DNA from: Streptococcus respiraculi
GTDB taxonomy: Bacteria; Bacillota; Bacilli; Lactobacillales; Streptococcaceae
Assembly (NCBI RefSeq): GCF_003595525.1
Contig: NZ_CP022680.1
Coordinates: 1-64,000, forward strand
Length of the DNA stretch: 64,000 bases
Reading direction: 5' to 3'
Shown: positions 60,717 through 64,000 of the stretch, piece by piece
Layout of the letters: every line of letters begins with the position of its first letter
Numbering within the stretch: the first letter of the stretch is position 1
Made by a program: the position numbers and the translations under genes
Notes under the pieces: model-generated
The model's database searches: none
The model's input: only the letters and a program-made list of their open reading frames with translations
Told to the model about the DNA's origin: nothing

Positions 60717-62030
60717 TTAGTTGTTTTCCACAGGAAGTAAGATTTTTAGTTGAACCCAGTTGTCCTCCTTGTTGAGCGTTAGATTGCCACCGTATTTTTG
60801 AACAATAAAGGCCATGCTTTTAAGGCCAATACCATGGAGAGCTTTCTCCTTTTTTGAAGTTTGTGGAAATTGCCCTGTGGATAAGTCGATATCTGAAGTG
60901 TCATAATTATCGAGACGAATGACGATAAATTGGCTATGTTGAGAGACTTTTAGGGTCATCAGGCGTTGTTCAGGATTGCTGATTTTCTCGACGGCCTCAA
61001 TGGCGTTATCAATGGCATTTCCAAAGAGGGCGGAAATATCCATTACATCCATAAAATGAAGGAGCTGTCCTTGTACGATACAGGTAAAGTTAATTCCATT
61101 TTGGAGACAGTATTGATTTTTTTGTGTCAAAATGGTATCAAGGACGGGATTTCCTGTCTCAATCTTGGCTTCCAAATTCTGAATGGCTACCGTCATTTCC
61201 TTTAGGTATTGTTGTTGCTTTTGCTTGTTTGCTTCTTGCTGGATAATGTAGAGCTGATGCTTGAGATCATGGGCTTTTCGGCTGATGAGGTCGTTGTTTT
61301 CTCGATAGGCTTGGTATTGTTTATACTGCATTTGGAACATGTTGTGGATGGCAACCAATTCTTCACGAAGATAGCGATCATATTGCTGGGACTCTTGTGT
61401 GAGAAGGAGTAGGATACCAGAGAAATTAACCGTTGTTCTGAGGATAAAGATACTTGTTGAATCCTGAAATTGGGGTGTCCCAGAGAGGATAAATCCAATA
61501 TTGCTTAAAATAAAAATACTTAATGAAGTAAAAACAGCGACCCAAACCTCTCGTTTTTCTATACTATTTTGCAATTCTTCGAGGTTGATTTTTCGATTTT
61601 GCTGATAGAAGAGAAGGAAAGCGATGCTGGAAATAATTCCCATGAATAGAGTCTGTGTCCACAAGTTATCCACAGGTTGTGAATAAATCGTGAGGCAGTA
61701 AAGATGCCAGGCAAGAGAGGCGACTAATTCTGCTGCAATAAAGGCTTTTGCAGTCAGATAAAGGGCGGTCTTTTGCTGTTTAACACCTAGTAGGTAAATC
61801 GAGGCAAACATCCAAGAGATATTGATACCCATACCAACTGTCCACAAGAGGATAGGGAATTGACCAGCCAGGAGTTGCAGTAGGATTTGGGCAGTAAAGA
61901 TAAGAAGTAAGGTCCTCATCTTTCGTAACCAGTCCATGTTCATAATCAGGGGGAGGCACACCAAGCAACAGGCGATTGATTCGGAGAGTGCGGTATAGAC
62001 CCGTGGAATATCAGGAAAGTGTGTCATCAT
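60717..62030 (-). CDS. GHKL-domain sensor histidine kinase
   Basis: The 437-residue kinase is of the AgrC/ComD/BlpH type. The N-terminal half has about six membrane segments (roughly 15-215). The phosphorylated His is H254 in RKAHDLKHQL, followed by a coiled coil. The GHKL ATPase domain has the N-box NAIDNAIEAVEK and a G-box HGIGLKSM. Relatives sense peptides, but no peptide precursor or exporter is visible here, so the signal is unknown. Its start overlaps the response regulator stop by 4 bp (ATGA). Confidence 0.93.
   Translation of the reverse strand: MMTHFPDIPRVYTALSESIACCLVCLPLIMNMDWLRKMRTLLLIFTAQILLQLLAGQFPILLWTVGMGINISWMFASIYLLGVKQQKTALYLTAKAFIAAELVASLAWHLYCLTIYSQPVDNLWTQTLFMGIISSIAFLLFYQQNRKINLEELQNSIEKREVWVAVFTSLSIFILSNIGFILSGTPQFQDSTSIFILRTTVNFSGILLLLTQESQQYDRYLREELVAIHNMFQMQYKQYQAYRENNDLISRKAHDLKHQLYIIQQEANKQKQQQYLKEMTVAIQNLEAKIETGNPVLDTILTQKNQYCLQNGINFTCIVQGQLLHFMDVMDISALFGNAIDNAIEAVEKISNPEQRLMTLKVSQHSQFIVIRLDNYDTSDIDLSTGQFPQTSKKEKALHGIGLKSMAFIVQKYGGNLTLNKEDNWVQLKILLPVENN
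61666..61686. other. DnaA-box-like pair inside the kinase gene
   Basis: A perfect TTATCCACA (61666-61674) faces TGTGAATAA (61678-61686). The 19-bp core ATCCACAGGTTGTGAATAA differs at one position from the site between htrA and rlmH. It lies in coding sequence (YSQPVDNLW), so chance is possible. Confidence 0.4.
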
Positions 62031-62740
62031 AGCAGTGTGTCTCCGATGTAATTGGTTAGAGCAGTCAAGAAATCTTTCTTACGTGGACGACTGATTTGTA
62101 AGGCCTCGCCTTGGATATATGCCAAATTACCCTCAATCTTTTCAACATAGGCGAGATTAACAATATAGCCTGAATTGGAGCGGAAAAAGGTTTTTTTATC
62201 CAGTAATTGCTCCATGTTTTTCAGTGTATTGTTAGTGGTAATGGTTTCTTGCTTGCTATGGATATGGAGTTGATGTCCTTCGCTTTCAATATAGTAAATC
62301 TCTTTTTGGGCAATCTTAAAGGTAGACGCTTTGTTTTTGATATAGAGATACTGCTGCTCCTCCTCTAGATTTGGCAATTTTCGTAGCATTTTCTTGAAAT
62401 GTTCTTTAAAGACGAAGTTGCTGAGGGGCTTGAGGAGAAAATCAATGGCTTCGACAGAGTAGCCCTGAATTGCTACCTGAGAATGATTGGTCACAAAGAC
62501 AATCAGCACTTCCTTATCTATCGCACGAATCTTTTTAGCTGTTGTCATGCCATCCATGATTTCCATTTCGACATCTAAATAGATAATGTCAAAACGAGGC
62601 TGGTAGTCACTAATAATATCAATGCCGTCGTTAAAACAGGTAATCTCGATAGGCCGCTTGATAGTTTGGCAATAGTCTGTGATATACTTGCTTAATCTTT
62701 CTTGTTCGACTTTTTGGTCTTCGACAATCGCAATGTTCAT
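62027..62740 (-). CDS. LytTR-family response regulator
   Basis: The 237-residue regulator has a receiver domain (about 1-120, phosphorylated Asp56 in IIYLDVEM, Lys in LLKPLSNFVF). Its LytTR DNA-binding domain (about 135-235) has FFRSNSGYIVNLAYVEKIEG and the C-terminal ISRPRKK. Such regulators bind direct repeats of about 9 bp spaced 12 bp apart. A repeat with a 21-bp period lies 68 bp upstream, between this gene and the GH3 gene. It is transcribed with the kinase. Confidence 0.94.
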   Translation of the reverse strand: MNIAIVEDQKVEQERLSKYITDYCQTIKRPIEITCFNDGIDIISDYQPRFDIIYLDVEMEIMDGMTTAKKIRAIDKEVLIVFVTNHSQVAIQGYSVEAIDFLLKPLSNFVFKEHFKKMLRKLPNLEEEQQYLYIKNKASTFKIAQKEIYYIESEGHQLHIHSKQETITTNNTLKNMEQLLDKKTFFRSNSGYIVNLAYVEKIEGNLAYIQGEALQISRPRKKDFLTALTNYIGDTLL

Positions 62741-62807
62741 AAGGGTCCTTTCTAGCCTTTTTCTTTAGTATACCAAAATTTAGCGAAAGACCATACTATT
62801 TGAAAAC

Positions 62808-62843
62808 AGACAAATTATGCAGTCAAAATGACAGATTATGAAG
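62808..62843. promoter_or_regulatory. Direct repeat, probable LytTR regulator binding site
   Basis: AGACAAATTATGCAG (62808-62822) and TGACAGATTATGAAG (62829-62843) match at 12 of 15 positions with starts 21 bp apart, two turns of the helix. This is the geometry of ComE/BlpR/AgrA-type sites. It lies in the divergent region between the regulator and the GH3 gene. Confidence 0.7.
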
Positions 62844-62935
62844 AAAGGGTTTTCATCAAGTGTCCCGTTTGGTAAAGTAAGGGATGTACAAAAGAAAAGG
62901 CTTTCAAGCCGAGGAATACTAATGAGGAGGGTCTT

Positions 62936-64000
62936 ATGAAGAAAAGGACTAAAAAACAAAGGGGTAAACTATATAAAGCTGCTATGACTATATTGTCAGC
63001 ACTAGTGTCACTCATTCTGATAGGTGTTATTATTGTGACTAATACTATTTTACCGAACTTTAGTAAAATGGGAAATATGATTCTAAACGGTTATTCTCAG
63101 ACCATTGATAACTCAAAAATAAAAGCTGAGGGCTTAGACTTAGAATACAATCCAAATACTTATACAGCAGAAACAATCAAAGAAGCCGAGAGACAGCTAT
63201 ATGATGAAATCTCAGCAGAGGGATTAGTACTATTAAAAAATACAGATAAAACTCTTCCATTTTCAAAGGGAACAACATTTTCTTTTGTTAGTGCTAATAG
63301 TAAAGATTTTAAAATTAACACTTCTCTTCTAGGAAGCTCATCTACAGGAGATTTGAAAGAAAGTTTTGAAAAAGAAGGTTTTTTAGTAAATAAAACTCTT
63401 TGGGATTTTTATAAAAAGGGGGCAGGAAAAAAGTATGGTCTTGCAAAAGGTTCTATTGATTTTGGAGATGCCGAGGATTTTAGAATTAACGAAGCACCAT
63501 TGACTCTCTTGGAAGAAAATGGGGTTTTGGACTCTTTGACAGACACTGTCCCAGTTTTTGTTTTAAGTCGAGTTGCTGGAGAAGGACGAGATATGCCACG
63601 TTCTATGTATCAACACGCGGATAAAGAGGAGGATAAAGTAAAATCCTATCTTCAATTAGATTCGACAGAAACAGAGATTATCAAATACTTAAACGAACAT
63701 TTTAAAGAGGTAGTTATTCTTGTCAAATCTAATGCAGCCTTAGATTTGAGCTGGGTTGAACAGTATCCAAATATTAAAGGAGTAGTGTATTCTCAAGGTA
63801 CAGCAGAAGCAACTGCTAAGGTATTTGCAGGAGAAGTTAATCCTTCTGGTCGATTGGTTGATACATTTGCTTCAAATGCACTAGCCTCACCAGCTGCTCA
63901 AAACTTTGGTAGTTACCAATATTACGATGAAGAAGGTAACCCAACAAAGTATAATTATATCTCTTATGCCGAAGGAATATACGTTGGATATAAATATTAT
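62936..64000 (+). CDS. Membrane-anchored GH3 family glycosidase, N-terminal part
   Basis: The reading frame is open for 355 codons to the window edge. A basic start (MKKRTKKQRGK) and one membrane segment (about 15-37) lead to an extracellular GH3 C-type domain. This shows EISAEGLVLLKNTDKTLPF (about 91-109), the AGEGRDMPRS loop, VYSQGTAEATAKVFAGEVNP and YAEGIYVGYKYY at the edge. Normally this domain follows the TIM barrel. Here it comes first, as in the permuted GH3 enzymes of some Clostridia and Ruminococcus, and the barrel should lie beyond the window. GAGGAGGG is a strong ribosome binding site before the ATG. Confidence 0.88.
   Translation, partial: MKKRTKKQRGKLYKAAMTILSALVSLILIGVIIVTNTILPNFSKMGNMILNGYSQTIDNSKIKAEGLDLEYNPNTYTAETIKEAERQLYDEISAEGLVLLKNTDKTLPFSKGTTFSFVSANSKDFKINTSLLGSSSTGDLKESFEKEGFLVNKTLWDFYKKGAGKKYGLAKGSIDFGDAEDFRINEAPLTLLEENGVLDSLTDTVPVFVLSRVAGEGRDMPRSMYQHADKEEDKVKSYLQLDSTETEIIKYLNEHFKEVVILVKSNAALDLSWVEQYPNIKGVVYSQGTAEATAKVFAGEVNPSGRLVDTFASNALASPAAQNFGSYQYYDEEGNPTKYNYISYAEGIYVGYKYY

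Overview
The window is a low-GC Firmicutes chromosome carrying the replication origin of a Streptococcus. The gene order, the DnaA boxes, ParB without ParA, and the 16S-tRNA-Ala-23S operon next to ftsH point to Streptococcus, and the overall set looks most like S. suis or a close relative. That species guess is inference from memory, not a search. The sequence is given in reverse relative to the usual convention: dnaA reads leftward from about 20.2 kb.

Layout, left to right. 0-2.9 kb: a leftward rRNA operon, with the 23S gene cut by the window edge, tRNA-Ala and a complete 16S gene with a strong promoter. 2.9-4.0 kb: an IS30-type insertion sequence directly upstream of that promoter, flanked by 15-bp direct repeats. 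4.1-20.2 kb: the leftward origin-proximal operons (dnaA, dnaN, DagK-like kinase, DUF951, ychF, pth, mfd, rqcP, divIC, a 39-codon ORF, a serine hydrolase, tilS, hpt, ftsH). Two related intergenic repeats lie behind ychF and dnaN, and an XRE regulator remnant lies before ychF. 20.2-23.1 kb: oriC, parB, htrA (with a CiaR-type site), rlmH and a parS site. 23.1-34.7 kb: tRNA genes, yfhO, an ABC-F protein, yitT, a T-box-controlled trpS, guaB, a sugar porter behind a striking palindromic operator, recF and yaaA.

35.1-42.4 kb: a rightward block of yfmF, yfmH, rodZ, pgsA and the ECF transporter core ecfA1-ecfA2-ecfT (with a second parS inside ecfA1), then a secreted LysM protein. 42.5-44.6 kb: a phosphatase and the two-subunit L-serine dehydratase, leftward. 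44.8-52.6 kb: mnmA, a NUDIX gene with a damaged 5' end, mnmG, gdpP, rplI, dnaB and veg. 52.8-56.6 kb: an alpha-glucoside PTS operon (EIICB, GH4 phospho-alpha-glucosidase, RpiR regulator) with a cre-like operator. 56.6-60.6 kb: rpsD, a lipoprotein fumarate-reductase-like flavoenzyme and a secreted metallophosphoesterase. 60.7-64 kb: a GHKL kinase/LytTR regulator pair divergent from a membrane-anchored GH3 glycosidase that runs off the window. A 21-bp-spaced direct repeat, as expected for a LytTR regulator, lies between them.

Most of the window is core housekeeping DNA. The least ordinary parts are the LytTR-GH3 divergon, the repeat pair behind ychF and dnaN, the double palindrome before the sugar porter, the NUDIX nonsense codon, and the truncated tRNA-Ala copy in the rRNA spacer.
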